From Pelagomonas calceolata (taxonomy: Eukaryota; Sar; Pelagophyceae; Pelagomonadales; Pelagomonadaceae): a DNA stretch of 64,000 nt. Positions within the stretch are counted from its first letter, which is position 1. Each line of letters begins with the position of its first letter. The position numbers were made by a program, and so were the translations under genes. Shown in pieces: positions 56,181-64,000 of the stretch. The stretch covers positions 1,302,001-1,366,000 of the forward strand of contig CAKKNE010000001.1 of assembly GCA_918797485.1 (NCBI GenBank), written 5' to 3'. The notes beneath the pieces were generated by a model. That model was not told the origin of the DNA, made no database searches, and was given only the letters and a program-made list of their open reading frames with translations.

Positions 56181-57533
56181 CTACTTATCCAGCTCCCAGA
56201 ACCCACACATCCCGCACAAGGGATGCGTCGGTTTTTCGAGAGGCTTCACCTTCCGCAGCTTGATGCGGTTCTTCGACCGGTGCGGGTCGCGCTTGCCGAC
56301 CAAACGCGAAAAGGGCGTCGCGTCTAAGACATCCTCGACGGAGTTGTCGTCGTCGTCGACGACGATGATCTTGGGCTTCCTCTTCTTCTTCTTTCGTTTG
56401 GCGATTGGTATTTGCCCTTTTGGTAATGTGCCGAGCGCCCAGTCCCGCAGCGCCGTGAACGCGACGTCCCGGCGCGACGCGAAGCCGTGGTCCGCGCCGG
56501 ACACTATCGTTAATGAACTGCCTCTGCTTTTTTTTCGGGCCAGAGCTTTCGCGTGCAGGAACTCCGAGATTTGCAGCGCGACGTTGCCGTCCCTCGAACC
56601 GTGTAAGAACAGGCACGGGCAACTTGATCGATCGATGCACGGCGGCGTCGACAGGTTCCGCAAGTCGTACGCGTCGCCGCCGAAGGCATGGCCCGCGATC
56701 GTCGCCGTGCCGCCGATTCTATGTCCGAGCCCCTTGCGTTGCAACCTATCCAAGCACGCCCAGCCCACAGCCCCGCCAAACCCATGGCCGACGATCAGCA
56801 CGTACGCGCGCGGGTACTGCTCCATCAACCAAGCACACGCGATGAACGCGTCGTCGACCGCCGTCTCCAGACTACCTTGCCTTGCCAATTTCATCTTTTT
56901 CTTCCGCACGGCCGACCAGTCCAGGATCAAGGATGAAACATCACCAGACACAAACTCCTCGACAAATTTACCGTGGTGGTTCGTCTGCCACTTCAATTGA
57001 CTCCCGGTGTCTTCGTACGACCACGTATGACAACGGCCCGTCGCAAGTTCATGTGCTAATCGTAAAAAGAGGGCCCCTCTGCCTCTTTGAGTGTGGCATT
57101 TCTCTAAAGCTTGGGGGTACCTTGCTACTCCCGGTCCGAGGCCGCCGTCCGAGCTCGGGAGCAGCAGTGCCACTGCTTTTGGTGAGGAGTCGCGGGGCCA
57201 GAAATGCAAACCTCGCGTGCTCCCGAGCTCGCGCCAGGCGCACCTGAGCAGAGACGGGTCCTCGGCGGGCGCCGGCGCCGGCGCGCCCGCACATGCAAGA
57301 GTACCATCATAATCCGGCGCGGGCGCCTCGTCGTCAAAAAAGGCCTCGACGGGGCTTCTAGCTTCCTCGTCTCCTCTAGAAGGCGACGCGAGGCCTTCGG
57401 GCTCGTCGCGCTCGCGCGAGTCGAGGAGCCGCTGCGCATCCACTCTAAGCTCCCTCACGTCCTTGACGCGCGGGTCGTCGCTCGTCGGGACGGAGACGTG
57501 GGTCCGCACGCTTGAAGGCGTCCGGTACGCCAT
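56181..57533 (-). CDS. Alpha/beta hydrolase-fold protein lacking the nucleophile
   Basis: ATG at 57533; 450 aa. Fold features: strand/turn AYVLIVGHGFGGAVGWACLD (elbow residues 249-253 G-H-G-F-G), CPCLFLHGSRDGNVAL with the acid, and VSGADHGF with the His. The elbow consensus G-x-S-x-G has Gly251 where Ser is expected, so hydrolase activity is doubtful; KANSL3/TEX30-like proteins also show non-catalytic elbows. A long N-terminal disordered part and a Lys-rich C-terminal region (AKRKKKKRKPKIIVVDDDDN) suggest nuclear localisation. The last residues CGMCGFWELDK carry a CxxC. Confidence 0.8.
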   Translation of the reverse strand: MAYRTPSSVRTHVSVPTSDDPRVKDVRELRVDAQRLLDSRERDEPEGLASPSRGDEEARSPVEAFFDDEAPAPDYDGTLACAGAPAPAPAEDPSLLRCAWRELGSTRGLHFWPRDSSPKAVALLLPSSDGGLGPGVARYPQALEKCHTQRGRGALFLRLAHELATGRCHTWSYEDTGSQLKWQTNHHGKFVEEFVSGDVSSLILDWSAVRKKKMKLARQGSLETAVDDAFIACAWLMEQYPRAYVLIVGHGFGGAVGWACLDRLQRKGLGHRIGGTATIAGHAFGGDAYDLRNLSTPPCIDRSSCPCLFLHGSRDGNVALQISEFLHAKALARKKSRGSSLTIVSGADHGFASRRDVAFTALRDWALGTLPKGQIPIAKRKKKKRKPKIIVVDDDDNSVEDVLDATPFSRLVGKRDPHRSKNRIKLRKVKPLEKPTHPLCGMCGFWELDK

Positions 57534-57894
57534 GCGCTCGCGTCGACGGCGTCACGGCGCCCTCACCGAGGCTGGAGGCTCCTACTCCTTCTCCGGGTCA
57601 GCGTTTGCCCAAGGGCAGCCACCGGCGGACGTGGGCAGGAATTTGGACGGCGTAAAACGCAGCCTTGTCGGAAGAGGTGTCCAATATGGTCTCAGCTCCA
57701 ACGCCGAGCTGTTGCTAGTGTCTTACTGCCGCTAGCATGCGCACGGCGAAGAAAAGTCTAACAGCGGGTCATCATCATAGAACCCCTCTTAATGCACGCG
57801 CGATGGCTGCCCAATCGACCCCCCACGGGTACAAGTCCGAAATTCCCCCACTTGGCATCAGCCTGCGAGGCTGCCCCGCAGCGCATATATAGCA
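57534..57894. promoter_or_regulatory. Divergent promoter region with dispersed motif
   Basis: 361 bp between ATGs at 57533 (-) and 57895 (+). The canonical motif copy is at 57714-57736 (GCTAGTGTCTTACTGCC then GCTAGC), 159 nt before the PhyH ATG. A TATATA lies only 5-10 nt before that ATG and is probably not a functional TATA box. Confidence 0.6.
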
Positions 57895-59267
57895 ATGCGG
57901 CGCATCACACTCCTCCTCGCCGCCGCGGCCGTATCAGCAGAGTACTTTGATGTGGAGGAGGACGCCTTCTGGGAGAACGACGGCCCGCAGGAGCCGCGCA
58001 AGACGGTCAAGCCCAAGACGACGGCGCCGCGCATCGCGAAGCGCGACCGGGCGCAATTATCATTGAACCAGATGGTGACGTTTGCGTCCCAGGGCTGGAT
58101 CCGGTGTGTCAAGTGCATTCCTGAATTACGCGATCCGGGCGTCGCTGCGGCGTTGGACCGCGGCTACGAAGCGACATTGCGGCAGTACGCGAGGTATGCT
58201 CCCTCGTTCATGTTAGATCGGTTCGACGTCGACGTCCACGAACACAACGAGGAGTGCGGTCCCGTGGTTATGGAGCTGCTCGATCAGGGTCGAAGGGGCG
58301 TCGAGGAGTACCTGGATCGGCTACGGTGTTCCGTGCGCATAGGACGGCACTATTCGAACGTGTCCTTGCCTTATTTTCAGGGCTTGAACGTGCATCGCGT
58401 CGAAAGTGTTGTTGAGTCTGTCGCGACGACGAAAGCACTAGGCTTGGCCGCTGCCAGTCTGTTACAAGCCGCCAAGGTTCGGTTGTACCAGACGGCCATG
58501 TTCGTGAAGGATCCGGCCCATGGCGCTGGCTTAAATAATGCGACAGGATGGCACCGCGACTTGCAGTTGGTACCTTTGGATACGCGAGGTAGAGGTTATG
58601 TGACCTTCTGGTGCCCCTACGAGCGCCCATTAGGCGAAGGGGATTCCTTCCTGCACTTCGCCGTCGGTTCCCAACGAGACATTGGGTTTGAGTACTGGTA
58701 CGGCAACCCGGAAAAATTAGGACCGCTCATAGCAGCTAGATACGCCATTACGAGAGTCGCGTCATTGGATGTGGGCGACTGCACGGCCCACGACGGCTGG
58801 ACGTTCCACACGGCGCCGCCGCAGGATCCGTCGCGGGGCGCGCGCAAGGCCGTGGCTTTCTGTGTGGAAATCAAAATATTACGGCGCGTTCGCCATCGAC
58901 GCGATGCCTGCTCGATGGCGTGGCGGCGCCGGTTCCTCACCGCTCGACGGAGCCAGCACGGCAGCGTGTGCACCCGACACACTGGTTGATTTCCACACAG
59001 GTGGCGTTTTCGTTCGTGACGACGGACGCGATACCTCTCCCGGACTTGGACGCGGAGAATATACGTGTGGACCGGCCGGATAGGGTCTTCGTGAGGGAGG
59101 ACGAGATCGGGTGGCGCGACTTCTATGACGACTTGGAGCCCTTCGAGCCCGTCGACCATGAATTACTACCCATGGTCTTCGAAGATACGCGGGCGACGAA
59201 TTTGCCCGCGCCCGGCGGCAAGCAGTCTCTGCTGAATGCTGCTAGGGCGGCGGGGGCGAACATCTAA
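57895..59267 (+). CDS. Phytanoyl-CoA dioxygenase (PhyH)-like protein, split by an introner
   Basis: Exons 57895-58851 and 59001-59267; 407 aa. ATG opens a signal peptide (MRRITLLLAAAAVSA). The 2-oxoglutarate/Fe(II) dioxygenase fold is shown by RLYQTAMFVKDP, the metal motif GWHRDLQLVPLD (His220, Asp222), YVTFWCPYERPLGEGDSFLH, and the distal His in WTFHTAPPQ (His305); Arg-containing RKAVAFSFV lies at the expected 2OG-binding strand. Removing the introner joins RKA to VAFSFVTTDAIPLPDLDAEN exactly. The intron thus falls in the conserved last core strand. Substrate unknown; the secretory signal suggests an endomembrane or plastid enzyme. Confidence 0.85.
58860..59000 (+). mobile_element. Introner element C in the PhyH gene, opposite orientation
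   Basis: 141-bp element with terminal repeats CTGTGTGGAAATCAA / TTGATTTCCACACAG. Flanking 8-mers: GTGGCTTT (58852-58859, intronic, GT donor) and GTGGCGTT (59001-59008, exonic). Intron 58852-59000. The interior is the reverse complement of elements A and B relative to the host gene, so the element splices in both orientations. Confidence 0.92.
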
Positions 59268-59308
59268 GCTTTCGTTTTACAGAACTTATACAAAACCAGG
59301 CAGGCGCA

Positions 59309-59332
59309 GCTAGCGCCTGTAAGACACTAGCA
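59309..59332 (-). promoter_or_regulatory. Dispersed intergenic motif, minus orientation
   Basis: Plus strand GCTAGCGCCTGTAAGACAC followed by TAGC. It lies 150 nt upstream of the UNC93-like ATG and 41 nt after the PhyH stop. Confidence 0.6.
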
Positions 59333-59481
59333 AGCGGCAAGCCCTCTGCCAGGGTCTGCCTTTGCCGAAATCGGCGTGTTCACACAGCCAGCATCGTGCC
59401 TGAGTGTTTTTTCATCGCTGCGACCACTGCGGCCCGCGCACGCGCAAGGCCGTCGAGCACACAACAAACACCATAAACACC

Positions 59482-61110
59482 ATGGCATCCAGCCCACCCA
59501 TGGACCGGGCACTGATTAACCCATTGCACGACGGCGCCGCCGCGGACGACTCGGCGACCGAAATTACCGCCAAGAGCGCACAACGAGTCCTGCGCAACTT
59601 CCACGTGCTGGCGGCTGCTTTTAGCCTGAATCACGGCTGTGTGACCGCGCTTGTGGCGCTCGCCGCTTCCGAGCTCGGCCCATCCCTGGGAAACACGACA
59701 TTGTTCGTACTCTACGCATGCTACACACTCAGCGCCGCGTTCCTGAGCAATGGCCTCGTCGCGCGGCTCGGCGCGAAACGAACACTGGTCCTCAGCCTGG
59801 GCCTCTATTGTGTGTACGTCGCCTCGTATGCCGTGGCCTTCTTTACGCCGATAGACAACGTCGTTATCGTCGGGGCAGCGGTCGGCGGGGTCGCGGCCGG
59901 CTGCCTCTGGCCTGGCGCCTGTGCGGAAATCAACCAGTGACTCGGGTGCACTGCCGTGCTGGCCGAGTGGAGCGGTGCGAGACCTACACCGCCACGCCAT
60001 CGAGCCAGTATCGCGTCGATGAAGGTGCCGTGAAATTTTGATTTCTGCGCAGGCCAGCGCAGGGCGTCTTCTTCGCACGATCAGCTGAAGCATACGCCGA
60101 CGCCGCGAGTATCTCGCAAAAGGCCGCGACGGCGCTGCTGGGCGCGCACTTCTCGGCGGCCTACCTCGTCGGAGAGGTGGGGATGAAGCTTCTTGCTAGT
60201 GCTTTTGAGCCGGGCGGGCCCCTGTTCGTGGCGTACTCGTGCATCGCCGTCGGCGCGGCCCTGACCGTGGCTCGTTTCGTAGACGATGTCAGCGGCGACA
60301 CAACACCGCCACCGCCCTTCGCCGAGTCGGCGACGGCGGCTCTACGGCTGTTCCGCCGGTCGGCGCTGTGCCGTTTATTGGTGCCGACGAACCTCTGCTT
60401 CGGCCTCGCCGCTGCGTACTTAAATGGTTCGTTTCTGAGCGCCGTGGTCGCTGCGGGCATGGGTGAGTGGCTGTGCACTAATCAATCAGTGAGTCGGGTG
60501 CACGATGCGGCCGTGCTGGCTCCGTCGAGCGGTGAGGAACGGTATCGCCACGCCATCGAGCAGGCGCCGCGTCGATAGCATGGAGTCGACGCGAAAGAAG
60601 GCGCCGTGAAATTTTGATTTATGCACAGGCGAGCGGGCGGTAGGAGCTGTCTCCGCGGTCGTTGTTGCGTCCGCGGCGCTGCTAGCGTTGCCACTCGGCC
60701 GCCTCGGCCGCGCGCTCGGGACGCAGCGACCCGTGGTCGCGCTCGGAGGGGCCTGCTTTGGGCTCTTCGGCGTGGCGACGCTCATCTTTAGTAAGGAGAC
60801 GCTAGGATGTTGGCTGGCGAGTGTGGGGTTGGCCGTCGTCTTCGGCGCGGGCAGGGCGACCTGGGAAGGCAATTTCAAGAGCAGCGTGGCCGACGACTTT
60901 CACGACGCCGCGACAGCGGCGTTCGCCAACGTGACGGTGCAGTCCGGCCTCGCGTCGACCCTGGGCTTCCTGCTCAACCGGAGTCTAACGCCGCGGGCCG
61001 TGGCGACAGTTGTCGTGGCCTGCTCAGTGGCTGCGGGAAGCTCGCAGTTCGTCGCCGCGCGGATCCGCAGCGAGCCGCGGACGACCTACGCCGCGACCGA
61101 TGTTGTATAA
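59482..61110 (+). CDS. UNC93/MFS-like multi-pass membrane protein with two introners
   Basis: ATG at 59482 (MASSPPMDRALINPLHD). Preferred exons: 59482-59909, 60053-60462, 60629-61110 (439 aa). The second junction is fixed (..AAGMG-ERAVGAVSAVVVASA). For the first, a GC donor at 59910 gives CLWPAQGVFFARS, matching the family's LWxAQG motif; a GT donor at 59921 with acceptor at 60057 would give CLWPGASQGVFF. Ten to twelve hydrophobic helices are seen (NHGCVTALVALAASELG, TLFVLYACYTLSAAFLSNGL, TLVLSLGLYCVYVASYAVAF, VVIVGAAVGGVAAGCLW, LLGAHFSAAYLVGEVGMKLL, and others). The NFHVLAAAFSLNH start and LWxAQG place it with UNC93-type MFS proteins; transport substrate unknown. Confidence 0.78.
59919..60052 (+). 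mobile_element. Introner element D in the UNC93-like gene
   Basis: 134-bp element, CTGTGCGGAAATCAA at the left end and TTTTGATTTCTGCGCAG at the right. Interior matches A/B in the same orientation (GACTCGGGTGCACTGCCGTG). Left flank GCCTGGCGC and right flank GCCAGCGC look like a decayed target duplication; the left copy starts with GC, so this may be a GC-AG intron. Confidence 0.82.
60471..60628 (+). mobile_element. Introner element E in the UNC93-like gene
   Basis: 158-bp element, CTGTGCACTAATCAATCAGTG-like start truncated here to CTGTGCACTAATCAA, end TTTTGATTTATGCACAG. Flanks: GTGAGTGG (60463-60470, intronic donor) and GCGAGCGG (60629-60636, exonic). Intron 60463-60628. Two C-to-T differences turn the intronic copy into a consensus GTGAGT donor. 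Confidence 0.88.
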
Positions 61111-61172
61111 CTAGTAGTAGAAGTACAAGAGAAAACGGAGCCTTATGCTTCACGTTCAGGGGAAGGAGGAGC

Positions 61173-64000
61173 TCAGGCCGCGTCCTCCGCGTGCGCCTTG
61201 AGGAGCTCGAGGAGGAAGAGCCGCTTGTCGAGCACGCGGCCGTCCGGCAGCAAGATGACGAAGTCGACGCCCGCCCAGATCGTGTAGGTCCAGTTGCCCT
61301 TGCAGTGGACGGTCGGGTCAAAGACCTCCAGGAGCGAAGAAGGCGACTTCGTGACGTCGCGGATGTCCATCCCGCGGAAGATCAGGGCCGCGCCGGCCGC
61401 GAGCGCGCGCAGCGTCTTGGACTCGAAGACCCAGGCGGGCATGGCGTCCCATCTGGACACGTTGAGCTTAGGCATGACCGTCGCGAAGTCGTCGACGAGG
61501 AACCACTCCGTGAGCTTCGAAGAGTTCGGCTTGTGGAAGCGGATCCAGAAGTAAGGCACCGACACCGCGAGCGGCGGGAACCCGAGCTGCGAAGACAGGA
61601 GCGCCGAGCCGCGCCGCGCGCACGTCGGGGGCGAGGAGAAGTCGATCTGCTTGTAGTCGACGCCCGCCGAAAAGAGCGACGACACCGCATCAGAAGAGCC
61701 GCCCGCCGCCGAAGACGGCACGAGCGCCCGCGAGCGCTTCGCGCGGCGCGGCGCGACGACGAGGGTGCCGGGTGCGACGCCGGCCGTGGTGAGCGCGAGC
61801 GCCGAGCCCGAGGCGGCGACGCAGGCGACGCTGGACCAGAGCAAGCACTTGCAGTCGAAGAACAAGCCGTTCGACCGCTTGAGGAGGTTCAAGATCACAG
61901 CAGTCGACTCGAAGTACAAGCCGCGCGGAAACACGGCGCGGACCCACGACGGCAGCTTGCGCAGGTCCTCGACTCGTATCTCCAAAGGAACCCAGAGCAG
62001 CGGCAATTTCATCTTCATCGCGTCCAGCATCGTCTTTCTGCCGACCCATAAGATCCTTGCGAGGGCGTAGCGGCCGAAGACGCACCGGAAGATGCTGATA
62101 CCCTTCTCGAAGCAGACCTTCCCGTAGATGAGAGCCATCTGCATCGCGAACATGAGGATCTTGTAGATGTAAAATCTAATGCCATTGCTACTCTTCGACC
62201 GGTTCTTCTCGTCCAGCTTCTCCAAATCGTCAATCATAGAGCCCCCGCCGACCGTGCACGTCCCCTTGATGACCGCAAATAAATTGAAGCGTAGTAACAG
62301 GGCGCCGAGGCAGCTCGAAGGCGTCTTCCCCGGAGGTAGATCGTTCAGGGCCTCCCGAGCCTCTGGAGTCTCGGGCTCCGCCTCGGCTTTGCGCACCGCC
62401 GCCGTGAGGGGGTCGTCGTCGTCATCATCATCATCGTCGCCGGCGCGCCGCAGTGGAGGCATGGGCGCGTCCGAGCCGCCGAAGGCCGCCGATTCAGCCG
62501 CACCGCGCGTCAGACCGGCACCATCTAAAGAAGAGAGGGGCGCGTCGCGCTGAGAAGACGCCGAGGCGTCCGAAGCAGCAAGCGCGCGGAGCGCGCGCGA
62601 CGGCAGCGAGCGCAACGTGTCGTCAGAGGCGCCCGCCGTCGGATCATCTAAAGCGTCGAGCGCGCGGGCACCATCGAGTAGATCGGCGCGGGGCTTCTCG
62701 GGCGGCACGTCGCCGCCCGCAGCACCGCCAAACGCCGAAGCCGCGACGACGCGCCGCGCCGCGAGCGGCGCGGCGCGCATCGTCGCGTCCTCAACTAAAG
62801 CGGCGGCCGGCGCCGCGCCGCCGCCGACGGGCAGCGCGCCGCGCGCGTCGCCGCAGATCGCCGCTGCCGACGCGGCGACGGCGTTCACGTCGCCGAGCGG
62901 CGCGCGCCGCGGGGACGGCGCCTTCGCCTCGGCGGCGAGCTGCGCCGCGCGCTCCTTGCGCAGCTCGGCCTCGAGCTTCTCCTTGGCCTGCGCGACCAAA
63001 CAGTCGGCGTGAACGCGTCGCGTCGATGGCGTGAAGGTCGACGCGACACTACCGTTCCAGGCTGAAGGTCTCGGACTCGGGAAGCACGCCATCATCACGT
63101 GCTGGCGCGTCGTCTCCGCGGCGACCGTCAGACACCGACTCAGCGTGTCCATGAGGCCCCGTAGCTTCATCTCCCGCGACATGCCGTCCGTCCAGGCGAT
63201 CTCGATGAACTCCGTCCCGAACAGGGCCCACTCCTCCTTCGACATCTTCTCCAACAAGACCTCGAAGATGGCCTCGCACCTAGCGTCGCCCCAGCCCCAG
63301 TAATCGCCCCTCACGCCGCTGGGGTTGCCAAAGGGCACCTGGCCGTCGTGCTCGTTCTTGTAGTCATCTGGATGATAGAAGTCCGTCGGCGTGCCTGCGG
63401 GGACGTCGACCAGTGGACGAGGGCCACGCAGTCGAGCACGTCGTGTCGATGGCGTAGAGGTACTTCGGCGGTCGCATCGAGTCGAAGGCGCTTCGCGGAC
63501 ACTGTGCGAGTACTGTCGCGCTGCGAGGACCGCACTTCGTCGCGCGCCTTGGCGTCCGCGACCATAGCATCTTGCCGCTCCCGGCGGAGCTGGTCCCAGA
63601 ACGCCCGGCCTCCGCCGCCGGTGCGCTCGAGGAAGTCGTCCCTGCCCATATTCAATTCGAACGACGCCGGGTCCACGAGCGCCTCGCGCCACTTGGCCTC
63701 CCGCGCCGCGTCGTCGTCGTCCGGGAACTCGAGGTCGAGCTCGCCGTCCTCCCGTAACTTGGCGCGCTTCGCTTCCTTGGCGTCGGTCTCGTCCGGCTGT
63801 GCGGCGCGCGCGAGCCGGTCCCGGAGGTACATTTGCACGGCCGTGCGGTTCGTGCCGCGGCCGCCGTCGCCCTTACAAATGACGGCCAGGTCTTCTTGTG
63901 AGAGGCCCGTGAGCGGCACGTCGTCGACGTTCGACGCGTCCATGCGCGTGAAGAAGTCCGCGTGACCGCGGGGCAGCAGCTCCGTCGGCCCGCCGAACTC
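61173..64000 (-). CDS. Large unknown protein, 5' end beyond the window
   Basis: The frame is open at the right window edge (EFGGPTELLPRGHADFFTRM), so the start is outside. Exons seen: to 63514, then 63394-61173, joined in phase as RSSQRDS-TPTDFYHPDDYKN. The first part is charged and helical (FPDDDDAAREAKWREALVDP, FWDQLRRERQDAMVADAKAR); the middle is Ala-rich and low complexity with acidic D runs; the C-terminal third has hydrophobic helices (FYIYKILMFAMQMALIYGKV) and a globular end (FWIRFHKPNSSKLTEWFLVD, TIWAGVDFVILLPDGRVLD). Near 63000-63062 the frame crosses CGTCGACC-TTCACGCCATCGACGCG, an introner-like core, so another intron may be hidden there. No family recognised; two genes could be fused in this model. 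Confidence 0.5.
63395..63513 (-). other. Putative intron with introner-like core
   Basis: 119 nt, donor GTACTCGC, acceptor CCCCGCAG followed by GCACGCCG. The interior (CTCTACGCCATCGACACGAC) matches the introner centre, and the flanks again pair GT (intronic) with GC (exonic). Terminal repeats are not recognisable. Confidence 0.5.

Noticed and set aside
57885-57890. TATATA as a promoter TATA box for the PhyH gene
   Set aside because: It lies 5-10 nt before the ATG, too close for a normal TSS; the signal peptide supports this ATG.
60194-60209. GCTAGTGCTTTTGAGCC, resembling the dispersed motif
   Set aside because: It is inside the UNC93-like coding exon (LLASAFEP) and lacks the closing GCTAGC.
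1-64000. CRISPR arrays, operons with ribosome-binding sites, rRNA genes
   Set aside because: None seen; the window is eukaryotic nuclear DNA with one tRNA.

Overview
The window is nuclear DNA from a GC-rich eukaryotic alga, most likely a stramenopile of the pelagophyte type (Aureococcus-like). The evidence is: spliceosomal-complex and nucleolar proteins (SKIP/SNW, Bms1), a conventional myosin, mostly single-exon genes packed with gaps of 2 to 600 bp, signal peptides ending in ASAF/AEAF/ATAF-like motifs as in heterokont plastid targeting, a nuclear copy of a plastid-type ribosomal protein (bTHX), and introns that are short terminal-inverted-repeat elements (introners) with 8-bp target-site duplications, as known from Aureococcus. 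The species call is inference; no alignment was run.

Layout: 0-3.3 kb holds an AGC kinase with ankyrin repeats (cut at the left edge) and a small unknown gene. 3.35-4.45 kb is a non-autonomous element with ~200-bp inverted repeats. 4.5-11.4 kb is a divergent pair, myosin (-) and BMS1 (+). 11.6-14.4 kb carries small secreted or membrane unknowns. 14.7-16.0 kb is a probable selenoprotein with a thioredoxin-like domain and a SECIS-like hairpin. 16.5-25.4 kb: SNF2 ATPase, ankyrin/J-domain protein, TPR protein with two introners, Tudor-like protein. 26-31 kb: scramblase, histidine phosphatase, SKIP, TMEM222. 31.3-38.8 kb: a large PHD/Tudor protein, a ribulose-phosphate-epimerase-like protein, a Myb/RING protein and a small unknown. 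38.9-43.4 kb: an RCC1/UBR-box/WW protein. 43.9-47.5 kb: a small basic protein, bTHX with a tRNA-Trp inside its intron, a PRMT, and two ORFs 2 nt apart. 47.9-57.5 kb: metallophosphoesterase, second RCC1 protein, ABCG transporter, NTF2-like protein, methyltransferase and an alpha/beta hydrolase without its nucleophile. 57.9-64 kb: PhyH-type dioxygenase and an UNC93/MFS-like protein, both split by introners, then a large unknown gene cut by the right edge.

The genes do not form one pathway; they look like an ordinary euchromatic block. The system-level signals are (1) the introners, whose intronic target-site copy supplies the 5' splice site and whose inverted repeat supplies the CAG acceptor in either orientation; (2) a 22-27-bp promoter-region motif (GCTAGTGTCTTAC...GCTAGC and variants) present 11 times, always between genes near a start codon; (3) the in-frame UGA plus SECIS; (4) the intronic tRNA-Trp. 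Several apparent long N-termini begin at GTG/TTG/CTG; starts were moved to the first supported ATG.
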